NCBI RefSeq assembly: GCF_037042905.1
Contig: NC_087246.1
Coordinates: 37,194,001-37,258,000, forward strand
Length of the DNA: 64,000 nt
Direction of reading: 5' to 3'
DNA from: Lytechinus pictus
Taxonomy: Eukaryota > Echinodermata > Echinoidea > Temnopleuroida > Toxopneustidae
Notes under the pieces: generated by a model
The model's input: the letters and a program-made list of their open reading frames with translations, nothing else
What the model was told of the DNA's origin: nothing
The model's database searches: none
Part shown: positions 45,514-63,663 of the stretch, in pieces
Layout: every line of letters begins with the position of its first letter
Position numbering within the stretch: the first letter of the stretch is position 1
Position numbers and translations under genes: made by a program

Positions 45514-46206
45514 GGGGCCTGTTTCATAAAACTTGTTATAATAACAACTTTTCAATAACAGTTAAAAGCTGTTACTGAGATGATTCAATTCAATTGGTTA
45601 ATACTAGAAAACTAGTTATAGAAATTACACTTATTACATGTACAGTGCGTCCCAGAAAAAATGAAATCATGATTCCCACTTCTTTTTTCTTCAAAGGCAA
45701 ATTAATTATGATATTCCATTTATATCATCATACAATTCAATTATTCCTCTATATTTTGATACCTAATATGTGACAAACACTTCACGCATTAATGAACAAG
45801 ACAAGTTTGAAATTTTAGTGTCAAAGTCAAGTTGCGCAGAAAACTTCGACAAGATTGATTCGTCATACGACTACCGTGCCTATTCAACAATTGACTCATT
45901 AGCATTTCTTTCATATTCTTTGTTACATTTCTCTCACTGATCCCTGAAATGAGAGTCGTTTCAGATTCTTTCGTGAGTTTCTGCACAAATCGTTTCTGAC
46001 AGGCCTCAATATTTATTGTTTGTAATCTGTCGTGTGTAAATGATTTGCTAAGCTGTTAGTCTCAAAATAAAGATGAGATTCTACTCCTAACATAAGTATC
46101 AAATTCATAGTAAAAACATGTTTGATAATTTTGAAATTTATCTCTGAACACAGGTTTCCTTTTTGTGGGACGCACGGTATATAACAAGTCTTTATGAAAT
46201 GGGTCC
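45514..46206. mobile_element. Outer MITE (GGGGCCTGTTTCATAAAACT) carrying a nested element
   Basis: The left end GGGGCCTGTTTCATAAAACT continues into TGTTATAATAACA. The right end is TATAACAAGTCTTTATGAAA followed by TGGGTCC. Without the insert at 45643-46177 the outer element is about 155 bp. Confidence 0.75.
45643..46177. mobile_element. Nested mariner-like MITE, CAGTGCGTCCCA ends, TA target
   Basis: The left end CAGTGCGTCCCAGAAAAAA is preceded by TA. The right end TTTTTGTGGGACGCACGG is followed by TA. The target is the TACATGTA-like centre of the outer MITE. The two short minus-strand open frames (65 and 86 codons) show no recognisable transposase motif. Confidence 0.75.
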
Positions 46207-46372
46207 TATGTGTTATCGCCATGAAAATAGAAAAATGACATAATACAGTTGAGCAGTCATTAAAATGTTTCAAGAAGCTGGACGTCTGGTTCCCATGGCT
46301 GATCAGATTAACTCATCTACTGAATTTTCCCTTGAGTAATCCCAATCAAAAGCCTGATCGTATTGAACACAT

Positions 46373-46832
46373 AGGCTTATATTCTGAAATCAGGTTTAAT
46401 TTAATCTCTGGTCTGAAGTTGTGGTTTAACTATGGAAAGCCAAAAGTGACCCAAACCTGTGAAAGTCTAGGGGCCTGTTGCATCACACTTTTTACCTGAG
46501 AAAACTCAGGTATCTTTTACCTCAGTTTTTGCCCTGTGTTAAAGTCAATGGCAGAAATCAGACTAACCTTAGTTTTCACCGGAGTTATCTCAGGTAAAAA
46601 GTTTTATGCAACAGGCTGCAGGTTCAATTTTCAGCACATTTGACACCCAAATCATCCCTAACTGTCTGGGAATAATGACTAAAATAGTTTTTTTCATTAT
46701 CGAAGCATGAAAAAAGAACAACGTAAGCATGAGAAACATACAATATACACAGAATATTGACATTTTCGGCTTCCCATAATTTTAGCCCAGTTAGACCTTG
46801 GTCTGTATAAAACTAGACTCAGAATACTGGCC
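46373..46832. mobile_element. Outer MITE, GGCCGGTATTCTGAA family, carrying a nested MITE
   Basis: The left part GGCTTATATTCTGAAATCAG then GTTTAATTTAA is mirrored by CTAGACTCAGAATACTGGCC. The internal phrase CTATGGAAAGCCAAAAGTGA pairs with the complementary phrase in 11141-11448. Interrupted by 46471-46617. Confidence 0.7.
46471..46617. mobile_element. Nested MITE with GGGCCTGTTGCATC ends
   Basis: The left end GGGCCTGTTGCATCACACTT continues into TTTACCTGAG. It is mirrored by CTCAGGTAAAAAGTTTTATG followed by CAACAGGCT. Its removal restores the outer element. Confidence 0.78.
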
Positions 46833-47053
46833 TAATATAATTCTATTGACTGCTAATTGAACTCACACTTAACCATTCCTAGAGTGGCTGTTACACCTGA
46901 ACGGATTAGCCAGCGTATGCTGGCAAACGTACGGCAAGCCGTTTTTATCATTTAATACACTATATCTCTAAAAATTATCTTCTTCTTCTGGGGTCACTAC
47001 ACAAGACCTGTCCAGTGGAGGGTACAAGATCTGGCTTTGAGTTTAAAGGACTC

Positions 47054-47328
47054 CAGGGCCCCGTCTTACAAAGAGACGCGATTGATCCAATCAATCGCAA
47101 CTATGGAGGGCCAGCAACGTCAACATCTATTTTGCATGTTTGTTTAAAATATTTTCTAACTATGATGTATATTCATGCGTTCATTGTTTTCTTGAAAATT
47201 CACTGTGCTTCTCTTTGTTTACAAAGGGCATTGTGCAAGTGTCCTGTAGAAAAAATTATGACACTGATGGATTTCCATAGAGTTACGATTGACTGGATCA
47301 ATTGTAACTCTTTGTAAGACGGGGCCCA
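47054..47328. mobile_element. MITE, GGGCCCCGTCTTACAAAGAG family
   Basis: The left end CAGGGCCCCGTCTTACAAAG and the right end CTTTGTAAGACGGGGCCC form a perfect 18-base inverted repeat. This is the best-preserved of the three copies. Internal ATGTATATTCATGCGTTCAT and TTGTTTACAAAGGGCATT are shared with the others. Confidence 0.85.
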
Positions 47329-48073
47329 GATCTTCGGCAGTGCACGGATCTGGTAAGAGGGGGCAGATCAGAAGGTGTAGCATCGTCCGATCCTCCCCAC
47401 ACTCGCAAGCAGTGTACCCATCTATTATCAGGAAATGTATTCTCATGACAAGTAATTCCCATATGTTCACAACCCAATATGAATTCTCATTATGAAGAAT
47501 TTTGATTTTTATTTCGTGATATCAAGAATTGAAATTTTGTTTTCAAGAGATGGGATTGAATGATTTAATGACTTGCCACATGCCATAATACTCTGGCTAT
47601 ATCATCTAGTATCAATGAATACTGATGGTGGTGGTGGTGGTAGTAGGACTCAAAATTTCAGACCACTTTTTCAATATCTACATCATTCTGACATTCAGGG
47701 GTAAAAATCAAACCATCAGAGAGATGTGCTTAACTTTGGCACAAACAACGTTGACAGTTCAACCTTTATTGCACATGACACTCCATTGAGGGTGCCCTGT
47801 ATTTCAAATTTCAAAATCTTCTCACCCTCAGAAGACGTCTACCAGTATACTGTTTAATTAATACAATTTAGAAATGTGAAATTGCTCTATACTTTGTTCA
47901 AATAAGTCTTTTCTCTACATTTTTTTTCTCCCAACATTAGAGAGTAGCCAATCTCCATATAAAACAAACACAGCAAAGCACACTCTCTTAACACTGGTTC
48001 TCCCCCATGCAACGTTTTTTGTGACATCATCATCAAACATATAAAGTTGTCATACAGAGGGATATATTCTTGA

Positions 48074-55190
<7,117 letters not shown>

Positions 55191-55927
55191 CTATGCAATA
55201 TTTAGTTTTGGTGATGCTTTCATCCGTAGAAGTCTCAGACCTGCAGACCTGGATATATCCACGATTAATCAGGATCTGAAAACAATAATTCAAAGCAATG
55301 TTAGATATATACAGTATAAATAAATATTAAACAATCATATCAGATCTTAGTTATATAAATGTAGATCTGATGATTATACCATAATTATAACATAATCCTA
55401 ACATACAATCAAATATTTACAATGCCCTTCAAAATGTTTGGGAACACCAATCACATTCATATAAGTTTGCAAACTTTTTTATTTTTCCCTAGAATTGTTT
55501 TTTCTTGTTAAGTAAACTTGTTGTACCACTATTTTGTGGAAATGTGGGCACCAGAAGGTACGAGTGGCAGCCCTGTTGTGTTGAGTGCATGGCATCAGAA
55601 AGTTGATAGTTGAGCATGACGGAAGGATGAGTTTGGGTGCGTGTGTCCTGCCATGAGATTTCATGCTGTTGGGCTGAGTGAGTCTTTGCTTTCAGAGAGG
55701 ATTATTTTTAAAAATAGGCCTATATGATTTTAATTGTTTTTTAGATTACGCAACAGACTCTTTATACTGCTGACTCTTCATTTGAAAAAAGAATCAAAAT
55801 TTTTAATATAATTAGAAAAAAGTTTTTCCTTTGAAATTTTGACGACACCGTAATTGATTGCAAATGCGATGGTCCGATAAATCAGCCAAATTAAAGCTAA
55901 AGAGTGCAGTGGTGAGTGGATCCCCGT

Positions 55928-56128
55928 CGATTTCATTTTTAAAGAATCCATTAAAAAAACGAGAAAAATGTTATGAAAAGATGGGAAGAGCTTACGGCCC
56001 TGTTTACTTCGCCATCTTGATTTCTTTGTCTTCCGCTTGGCGACAGCAGGCAAACCGCGCGATTTTTTTCATAACATTTTTCTCGTTTTTTTAATGAATT
56101 CTTCTTTAAAAATGAAATCGATATCGCA
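55928..56128. repeat. Inverted repeat with ~60-base arms
   Basis: The left arm (GATTTCATTTTTAAAGAATC, ATTAAAAAAACGAGAAAAAT, GTTATGAAAA) is mirrored by TTTTCATAACATTTTTCTCG, TTTTTTTAATGAATTCTTC and TTTAAAAATGAAATC. The spacer of about 85 bases holds ATGGGAAGAGCTTACGGCCC. Confidence 0.75.
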
Positions 56129-56145
56129 GAAATGTCGTGAATGAA

Positions 56146-56330
56146 GTTGAACCCCATGTACATGATTTAAGGCTAGATCTTTTAGAGGGAAAGTATAAAT
56201 CTCGGGGGCGAAAGTTTCTGGTTTTGTGGCCGTACTTGCATGACTATGCCTTAGCGTCCCAGGCTTCATGGGGAGTAAGCCTACGTAGAGTAGATGAATT
56301 TTACTCCCCAGAAGCCTCCAAGCCAGGCTA
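56146..56330 (+). repeat. Direct repeat copy 1 of 2 (partner 57975-58160)
   Basis: GCTAGATCTTTTAGAGGGAA, ATCTCGGGGGCGAAAGTTT and GGGGAGTAAGCCTACGTAGA are shared in order with 57975-58160. A sub-palindrome pairs GGGGAGTAA with TTACTCCCC. The copies look roughly 85 percent identical by eye. Confidence 0.75.
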
Positions 56331-57740
56331 GCCCAGGGCAGGAGGGCCCTGCATAGTATACATCCACTGGTTCACCCCGACCATTCGCCATACAGAAAAA
56401 TGTACGGGGTGGGACTGATCTGAGACCAGTGCCGCTAACACTGTCATTTCTATGTAGGAACGCGCGAAGTAAAAGAGTCTGACTTACCAATTCTTGTGTT
56501 GACCCAAATGCAGATTTTGGTTCTACTTAAACAGGATTCCAATGCCCAATGTGTCAAATATCGTTCTTCAATTGAAGATTTCTTTCTAAATCGGGTAAAA
56601 TCATAAGGAAATTTTTCCTTATTCTCGTCTGGTCCATAGTCTCCTACGTAAGTATTTCAGCACGCCCTCTTGTGCTGAATAAAAGAAAGCTAGCCACTGA
56701 ACAGTGGCAACCACAGAGCTGGTTACAATAAGCTCCTACCTGTTTCCGGTGAAGCATAATAATAGGGAGCTCCGCGATCCGGGGACTGTAGTCTTTTTCT
56801 CACCTGACACCACTAACGTACCTAAGGGGCAGGGAGGGCACACTGCACCCCCTGACGAGTCACAACTCATGCAAGGGACGTACCCCTGCCCTCCTGACAA
56901 GTCACAACTGATCCCTGTGACGAGCCACAAGTGGCCCCCTCTTTTGAACTTGAAGACCTTTTTTTTTTTTTTTTTTTTTCAAATTTTTTGGCGGACGAAT
57001 TTGCCCCCCCCCTTAAAAAATCCTGGGTACGCCACTGCCTGACACTCAATATTTTGTTCACTATTTTTTTTTTACACAAGAATTATTGTTGTCACAGGCG
57101 GCGGAGGGGGGGGGGTACACATTCAATACCCCTTAAATTTCAGGAGGAGGGGAGAGTTCCCCTTAAGAAATAAAGAAAAAAAAAAAGAACAAAGACTGAG
57201 AAAAAAGTAAGAAATAAAAAATCAAAAGAATTAATTTACGCTCAAAAGAAAAAAGAAAGAAAGGGTAAGGGAAGAGGAAAACAGACAAATGATGCTCTGG
57301 ATACAGTACTAGAAATATTATAGATAAGCCCCCCAAAATAGCCATTTGGAGTTTTTGGACTTTTTTATTCTTTAAACATGTTTATCTAGACGAAACAAAA
57401 TTGCCAATCTGTCGAGGCTATCGAGACATGTTTACCAGAATGCATCACGAGTAGTGTTTCATCCATCCGGGTGGATGAACCTCTATGGCTTCGTGATATT
57501 TTTTTTCTTTTTCGATTTGTCACGATCAAACACCATTGAACGAACCAAGAGTAGTGACGGTCACCGGAGGTGGAAAAATCTGTGAGTTTTTAGTCATTTT
57601 TCATATTATTTTCAGCAATTAGATCATATTTGTTATATAAATTTATGTCAAGTATCACACTTGATCAAGTTCGATAAGGTCATGATGTTTGGGTGAGGGA
57701 AGAGGAGGAAAATAGTCGATGCTTTTTTTGGCCATGCTAG

Positions 57741-57799
57741 TGTATACACACGAGAACGAGGTTATATTATAACCTCGTTCGTAGGATGAGTGTATACAT
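57741..57799. repeat. Perfect palindrome inside a larger inverted repeat
   Basis: GAACGAGGTTATA, a single T, then TATAACCTCGTTC form a perfect 13-base stem. Outside it, TGTATACAC is mirrored by GTGTATACA. It is flanked by unique sequence. Confidence 0.8.
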
Positions 57800-57974
57800 C
57801 CAGATCCAGAAAAAATATCATGATCATGGAGTCTTCAAGGCTAAGTTTGTCAAAGTTATTAAAAATCTCACATACCGGCAGACTAACTTACTAGGATGGG
57901 GGGTCGGGTGTCCGGACACCATATTTTTGAAGCCTTCTTTTTTGTCTTTCTTTGGATTACACTAAAGTAAAGAC

Positions 57975-58160
57975 AAAGTTGAACCCCAGTTTTAGGGCTA
58001 GATCTTTTAGAGGGAAAGTAGAAATCTCGGGGGCGAAAGTTTCAGGTTTTGTGGCCGTAAGTGCGTGAATATACCTTGGCGTCCCAGGCGTCAGTGGGGA
58101 GTAAGCCTACGTAGAGTAGGTGACTTTTACTCCCCAGACGCCTCCATAAGTTGAGGCGTT
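57975..58160 (+). repeat. Direct repeat copy 2 of 2 (partner 56146-56330)
   Basis: Same order of blocks as copy 1. GGCGTCCCAGGCGTCAGTGG and TTTTACTCCCCAGACGCC make a strong local hairpin (GGCGTC with GACGCC, GGGGAGTAA with TTACTCCCC) that is weaker in copy 1. Confidence 0.75.
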
Positions 58161-60077
58161 GCCCTTCTCAACTCCGCCGACTGCGGCGGGGGAGCTCCTC
58201 ATCTTTTGACCGTCGACCCACTCAAAAAATGACTCACCAATTGAGCTGCCAATATTTCCCGCTTGCATTCCTTTTAGGCTTTAGTTTCTGTTCTCCAGAA
58301 CTTCCAGAAGTATTAATTTAATTGGTGTGGATCCTTGTTATGTATGTGGCATCAGTCGATATTCTTTGAAATACATTCGATCCGACGTGATATCTTGCTA
58401 CTTTTTGCCACGCAATTGATGCACACGTATCATTTTATTTCGATTCATTCCGAGATTTTGTAAACAAAGATAATGCCACGCCTAATGAGTTTGAAACGAT
58501 GAGGGCGACAAATGGTTGGTTGCAGAGTTGGTTGGTTTTTTTCTTTCTCTTAGACTAGTAATCTTTTTTATTTATAATGACAACCCGCATAACCATTTAA
58601 AAATAATTATTGAATTTTTTATTTCACTTGGTGAGTTGGGAAAATAAGATTAAAGAACATCAACAACAAAATTTCAGCCATCAAACTTCTCATATGGGGA
58701 AGTATTATTAACAAAAAAATTGGGCAAAAATAATGAATAAAAATGTAAAATGTCATTATAGGCCCACCAAGCCGCCCGACTTTGTGGTCAGATTATTTTC
58801 CCCTTTTAGGCCTAACGTATAGGCTACTAGAATTTGATTTTTTTTAGCTAATACCTTGTATCTTCGGGCGTAGGACTAGTCATAAGCCCCGTGGGGTGAT
58901 TAGGCTCTTTTATACAGCATATAATCTCTAAATTATATACATGTAACACCTTCAAAATGTGTTTGTCGGGGATGCCGAGGGGTAGGGGGTAGCCTACGCA
59001 CCTCCGACCCCAATCTCCTGAATGAGTTAAACACCTGCGTTGATCAGAATGACTGAGGAGAACCACAACCCCTAGCAGGTGCGGATAAAAAATAAAAATA
59101 ATCACTCTTTAATGAAGCTATTTTGAGTTCTTTCATTTTCTGTCTCTCTCTCTCTCTCTCTCTCTCGTTTTTGTTGCAATTTTACGGGCTGCACCTTTAA
59201 CCGACGCCCGCACCTACCCATCCCCCCCCCCCCCGGCTCTGGCCATGCCTAAACACCACGGAGCTGTTGTAATAACTGATTTAGACCTTTTTGGGGGGGA
59301 CTATACATGAATAGGCCTACACGGGATCTAGAAATGAACGGACTTTGGACCGTTTTGACGCAGAAAGTTCGAAGTCCAAGTGTACAGTTAAACATTTTGG
59401 AATAATCTTGATGTCCAGTTAAGTCTGAAGTCCACACAATAGAGACTCTCATTGTAAATAATCGACAAGAGTTATAAGCGATATTACTTGTACATGATGA
59501 TTTAATAGAAACATTAATTTCAATGAGGCACGTTAATGTATGATATTTCATTTGCATTTTCGTCATGATCATCGGGATAGCCCACAAACAATTAAATGTC
59601 ATCCGACAGACGGGACCTGGAAACGCTTTTTTGAACAAGGGGTGCTTGTTTGACACACTATTACAAGCAAAAACCGAGACAAAACAAACAAACAAAAAAA
59701 TTATCGCTCCAAAATGAAAGTGCTTTTAATTAAACTTCTTTATCAAATTCTAGCATACCAAACCTAATTTCCAGCTGGGATGCTGCCTATGGTGTACAAC
59801 AATATTTTACAGCACCCTAGAAAAATTGGGAGAGGGGGCTTCACCCACAGCACCTCCGCTTCCCAGGGCCATGTCATCTGATAAATTGAAGTGAAAGAAT
59901 GCCAGGTTCAGTTGACCAGCACATGTGCGTTATGGGTATCAGATATAGGCCTATCTTTCATTATGAGTTGCAATTATTTCCTTGTCGTATTTACTAATTG
60001 GCGGTCAGTTATAATGCCTATTTTCTTTGTTCCAATGATCGATCCATAAAGTGCGTTACACGTACCTCAGTCAGGGT

Positions 60078-60115
60078 CAGGTCTGATGGTCAGGGACAGG
60101 CCTGATGGTCAGGGT
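60078..60115 (+). repeat. 19-bp tandem duplication upstream of the transporter start
   Basis: CAGGTCTGATGGTCAGGGA and CAGGCCTGATGGTCAGGGT are adjacent, 55 bases before the ATG at 60170. A partial third copy (CAGTCAGGGT) precedes them. It could be part of the 5-prime UTR or promoter. Confidence 0.8.
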
Positions 60116-60169
60116 TATCCAGCACAAAACGTCATCATACAACGGTAGGGCTCTGTTTGATAATTAACC

Positions 60170-61687
60170 ATGGACGGGGAGATTCAATCGACAGGCCAAA
60201 GAACTCGTAATTGCCTTAGAAACATTGACAGCAATGTCGATCAAGAGGATGGTGACGATAAAAACATCGTCCAGCTTCGACGCAGCCTCAGCGTCTTCGA
60301 CGGTATCATGATCAACGTCGGCATCATGATTGGTACCGGAATCTTCATATCGCCCAAGGGGGTAGTTGCCGGGGTAGAGAGCGTCGGGGCCACCCTCTGT
60401 GTTTGGGTGGCTGCAGGAGTCATCACGCTCCTGGGTGCACTATGCTACGCCGAGTTGGGCACCACCATCCCTGCATCAGGGGGCACTTACACCTACATTC
60501 AAGTTTGCTTTGGAGATTTTGCAGGATTTATCAACTTCTGGGCGAATGCCGTTATTGTTTCGCCATCATCGAACGCTGTCGTTGCCTTGATGTTTTCAAT
60601 CTACTGCCTTGAACCTTTTTACCCGGACCCGGATTGCCCACCTCCGAAGATGGCCATCAAACTCTTTGCAATCTTGAGCATTTCGTTCACTATGTTTCTC
60701 AATTGCTGGAGCGTCAAACTTACGACAGTCTTACAAAACACTCTGGCGATATGTAAACTGATTCCACTGTGTATCTTACTCATTAGTGGTATTGTGAAAA
60801 TTGGCATGGGGAGCACTGAATACTTCGAGGAATCCTTTGCATCGACCGATGTCAGCGGGATAGGCACGGCACTTTATTCCTCTCTGTTCGGCTACGATGG
60901 TTGGCAGTCGATCAACGTCATAACTGAAGAACTTAAGAACCCATCAAGGAATCTTCCACTTTCCTTGATAATCTCTATATCGATAACATCCTTTGTGTAC
61001 ACTCTGACCAACGTTGCTTACTTCACCGCTCTGTCTCCCTCAGGGTTGGTAGCTTCTGACGCTGTAGCCTTCAGCTACGCACATCTCGTCCTTGGAAAGT
61101 TTGCAGTCATAATCCCCATCACGGTCGTCCTGTCAACCCTAGGTTGTCTCAACGGATCAATCCTATCCTCATCCAGGGAGTTCTTCGTTGGAGCTAGAAG
61201 AGGACACCTACCCCGTTTCCTATCAACAATTGGGATTCGCCACAAGACACCCATTCCTAGTGTCATTCTAAACTCCATCATCACCATAACCTGGTGTTTC
61301 GTAGATAATGTCTTCACCATTATCAACTTATTTAGCTTTGTCCAGTGGGTCTTCTTCGGAAGTGCAGTCACCGGTCTGATTTATCTGAGGATCAAAGAAC
61401 CAAATCGTCCTAGACCTTTCAAGGTCAACATCATCTTCCCTATTATATTTGTTGTAGTGTGTATCTGTTTAACAATCCTAGGATTCATCGGGGCACCCGT
61501 GGATTCACTCATCGCAACTGCGATCATCATAAGCGGTATCCCCATATACTTTGTGCTTGAGCATCAACCGAGCCCTAGAGGTAAATGGGCGAAGGGCATG
61601 AAGAGGAATATATTAGTCTTCTTACAGAAACTTTTATTTGTTTCACCAGAAGAACTTAAGAAACATAACAATTTTCATCTAATTTGA
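60170..61687 (+). CDS. SLC7-type amino-acid transporter light chain (LAT/b0,+AT-like), intronless
   Basis: A single uninterrupted frame of 505 residues, the normal length for SLC7 light chains, with about 12 hydrophobic segments. It probably exchanges neutral or cationic amino acids at the plasma membrane with an SLC3 heavy chain. TM1 has GIMIGTGIFISPKGV (51-65), containing the unwound substrate-binding GTG. Cys156 (YPDPDCPPPK, between TM3 and TM4) is at the position that disulphide-bonds the heavy chain. TM6 has SSLFGYDGWQSIN (237-249), followed by EELKNPSRNLP (253-263). The loop SSSREFFVGARRGHLPRF precedes a TPIPSVILNS block (360-369). It looks GC-richer than its surroundings. Other SLC7 genes usually have many exons, so a retrocopy or ancient intron loss is likely. 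The subfamily cannot be settled by eye. The ATG context AACCATGG is good. Confidence 0.93.
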   Translation: MDGEIQSTGQRTRNCLRNIDSNVDQEDGDDKNIVQLRRSLSVFDGIMINVGIMIGTGIFISPKGVVAGVESVGATLCVWVAAGVITLLGALCYAELGTTIPASGGTYTYIQVCFGDFAGFINFWANAVIVSPSSNAVVALMFSIYCLEPFYPDPDCPPPKMAIKLFAILSISFTMFLNCWSVKLTTVLQNTLAICKLIPLCILLISGIVKIGMGSTEYFEESFASTDVSGIGTALYSSLFGYDGWQSINVITEELKNPSRNLPLSLIISISITSFVYTLTNVAYFTALSPSGLVASDAVAFSYAHLVLGKFAVIIPITVVLSTLGCLNGSILSSSREFFVGARRGHLPRFLSTIGIRHKTPIPSVILNSIITITWCFVDNVFTIINLFSFVQWVFFGSAVTGLIYLRIKEPNRPRPFKVNIIFPIIFVVVCICLTILGFIGAPVDSLIATAIIISGIPIYFVLEHQPSPRGKWAKGMKRNILVFLQKLLFVSPEELKKHNNFHLI

Positions 61688-61740
61688 AATCAAAATAGTT
61701 TCGTCACCCATCTTTGCATAATGAATGAAAATGAAATGGA

Positions 61741-61920
61741 TAAGACAAAACGACCATAGACGAAATGGTGATAAGACGAAGTGATGATTGGGCCATTATG
61801 GTTAATGTACCAAATGGTTGTTAGACGAAATGTTGATGGACGGAATGGCATTATAGACTAAATGAAACTAGACCATGTGGTGAGTGGATGAGTTGGCAGT
61901 AGACGAATTGGCAATTTACC
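61741..61920 (-). repeat. Single arm of the CCATTTCGTCTA fold-back element
   Basis: This is the reverse complement of the left arm of 35751-36140 over about 170 bases. It shares GATGGACGGAATGGCAT, AGACCATGTGG and the terminal GGCAATTTACC in the same order. The second arm is absent. Confidence 0.8.
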
Positions 61921-63325
61921 TTTCTTCTCTCAACTCATTGTGTGGATGTTGATTCTAACTCCTAAAACTGAGCAAACATTCTGTGATCCCTTGAGAAAAG
62001 TAGTTAATATAGTTCATCCCAACCAGATCAAAGACAATCACAATAATAGTATAATGCGGAACACAAAAGAACTCAGAATGATAGGTTTGGGACCCCAGTG
62101 AAGCACAATTGTTAACGGGTCCCTTAACTATAGCAAGGGGTGCAACATTTACAATGAGAGTAACCTTCGAACTAACGATGCAACAATTAGGCCTGAGTCT
62201 TCTCCTGAATATACCATCATCGCATCATTTTATTCAATCCTTAACCTAGTTTTATTATCAATTTGGATCAAGCTAATAGAGTTTTCATGTCATGACCCAA
62301 TTAAGGTATTTAAAAAAAATTATTAAATACTTCACCCTATAAAGATATGCATTTTGTGACAAAATCTTTGTAGATTTATTCACCAACACATTGGTTATTT
62401 TAACAACCCCTTTGGTAGATATCTGATATTTATGCATTCGATCTGTATGTCTTACTTCTCGATGCTCTACCCATGTAGTAAGTACACTTGACGAATTCAA
62501 CGACTAACACATTCAACCCAACTTCAAACTGTCAAACATGGTATTCCCAACAGTACCATTTGGTCTAAACTTGTCTATTTTTGTCGAGTGAAAATTGTTC
62601 GAGCTTATTCTGTTTGAGTGATAAAAGATTACCCTAGATTTGGTGACTTTTCGGCCCATGAAATTCAAAATATAAATAGTGTCTTATGTTACAAGAGTTC
62701 AGCGATCGAAATAATGTATAACCACTGTCGGGGCTGCGGAACGGTTTTGAAAGTGTGGGTGGGGATGGGGGCTGACCATGCAAACAATCAATCGGATGGT
62801 CATTTTTACGTTTTTGTAAGCGTTTTCTGAAAAAAATGGAGGAGGGCTGCGGCCCCGAGGTATTATTCCTTGATTTACTTATTTTCCCTATAGACTATGC
62901 GGTCTCTAGTACTTCGCCCTTGAACAATGAACGTGATATTGGGTGGAAATGAAATAAAGTAAGCAACGCTTTGACCTCTATCATGTCTATGTCGCAGCCG
63001 ACAAAAGGAAAACAATTAACCTGTCACCAAACAAATATGTTTCCGATTATAATTATGTGGTATATATAAAATGGTGTTGGTTTGGCAGGGGCTTAGGAAC
63101 GATTTTTAGCACTACCCCCACACCAAAAAAAATTAAGGTTAACCTTAAAATAAAGGTGATTTTTGTCTTAAAAAATGGAAAGCCCCCCCCCAAAAAAAAA
63201 AACATAATTTCCAAGGGCCATGTGGTTTGGAGTCGATCAGTTTTGTTGTTACTGATGTGGCATCTGGTAATGTAATGGCATCAACCCCCCCCCCCCCACC
63301 TTCTCCCCTAGTGTGTATAGATCAT

Positions 63326-63625
63326 TCTGTCGCTTGCCTGACCTCAAGCTGAGGACACATCTGTTTTTTCAAGGATCTCGCTGGTCAAAAGAGTCTGTCA
63401 TCGTGTTACATAACAGCGATAACAGTCTCTCTGTCGCGTGCGACCTTACCTGACCTCAATAGCTCTATGATCTGACGATAGAACTGTTTTTGCATGCATC
63501 AGTCCAGTGTCTCACTCGTCAAAAGTGTCTGTCATCGTATTACGTAACAGCGATAACTACATGTAGTCGTTCTGTCGCGTGCGACCTCACCTGACCTGAA
63601 GTTGAGGATAGTAACTGTTGTGCAT
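63326..63625 (+). repeat. Tandem repeat, 2.5-3 units of ~105-141 bp, upstream of a putative promoter
   Basis: Units begin TCTGTCGC at 63326, 63430 and 63571. Each continues with (G)TGCGACCT.ACCTGACCT-type sequence and later GTCTGTCATCGT then TTACRTAACAGCGATAAC. TTACATAA (63406-63413) and TTACGTAA (63540-63547) are PAR-bZIP/C/EBP-type palindromes in equivalent positions. Confidence 0.75.
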
Positions 63626-63663
63626 GCAGGCTATGTATGATTGATAGGCCATTCGCTATGATT

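Larger units (their letters stand above)
38537..48073. other. ZDHHC1-SLC66A2 convergent spacer
   Basis: No further gene is seen. If AATAAA at 42181-42186 is the ZDHHC1 polyadenylation signal, its 3-prime UTR is about 3.6 kb and includes two transposon remnants; a nearer end is possible. For SLC66A2 on the minus strand, AATAAA (plus TTTATT) is at 47765-47770, 304 bases past the stop. A CT microsatellite is at 38795-38820 and a poly-C/poly-A run at 43978-44010. From 42200 to 47340 the spacer is crowded with MITEs. Confidence 0.55.

Noticed and set aside
45789-46273. Possible transposase in the nested mariner-like element
   Set aside because: Two short frames without a DDE/D motif or helix-turn-helix. 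The element is only about 535 bp, too short for a transposase gene.
59249-59695. 148-codon minus-strand frame upstream of the SLC7 transporter
   Set aside because: No recognisable domain, signal peptide or splice partner. Composition resembles random AT-rich sequence. A protein search would be needed to reconsider it.
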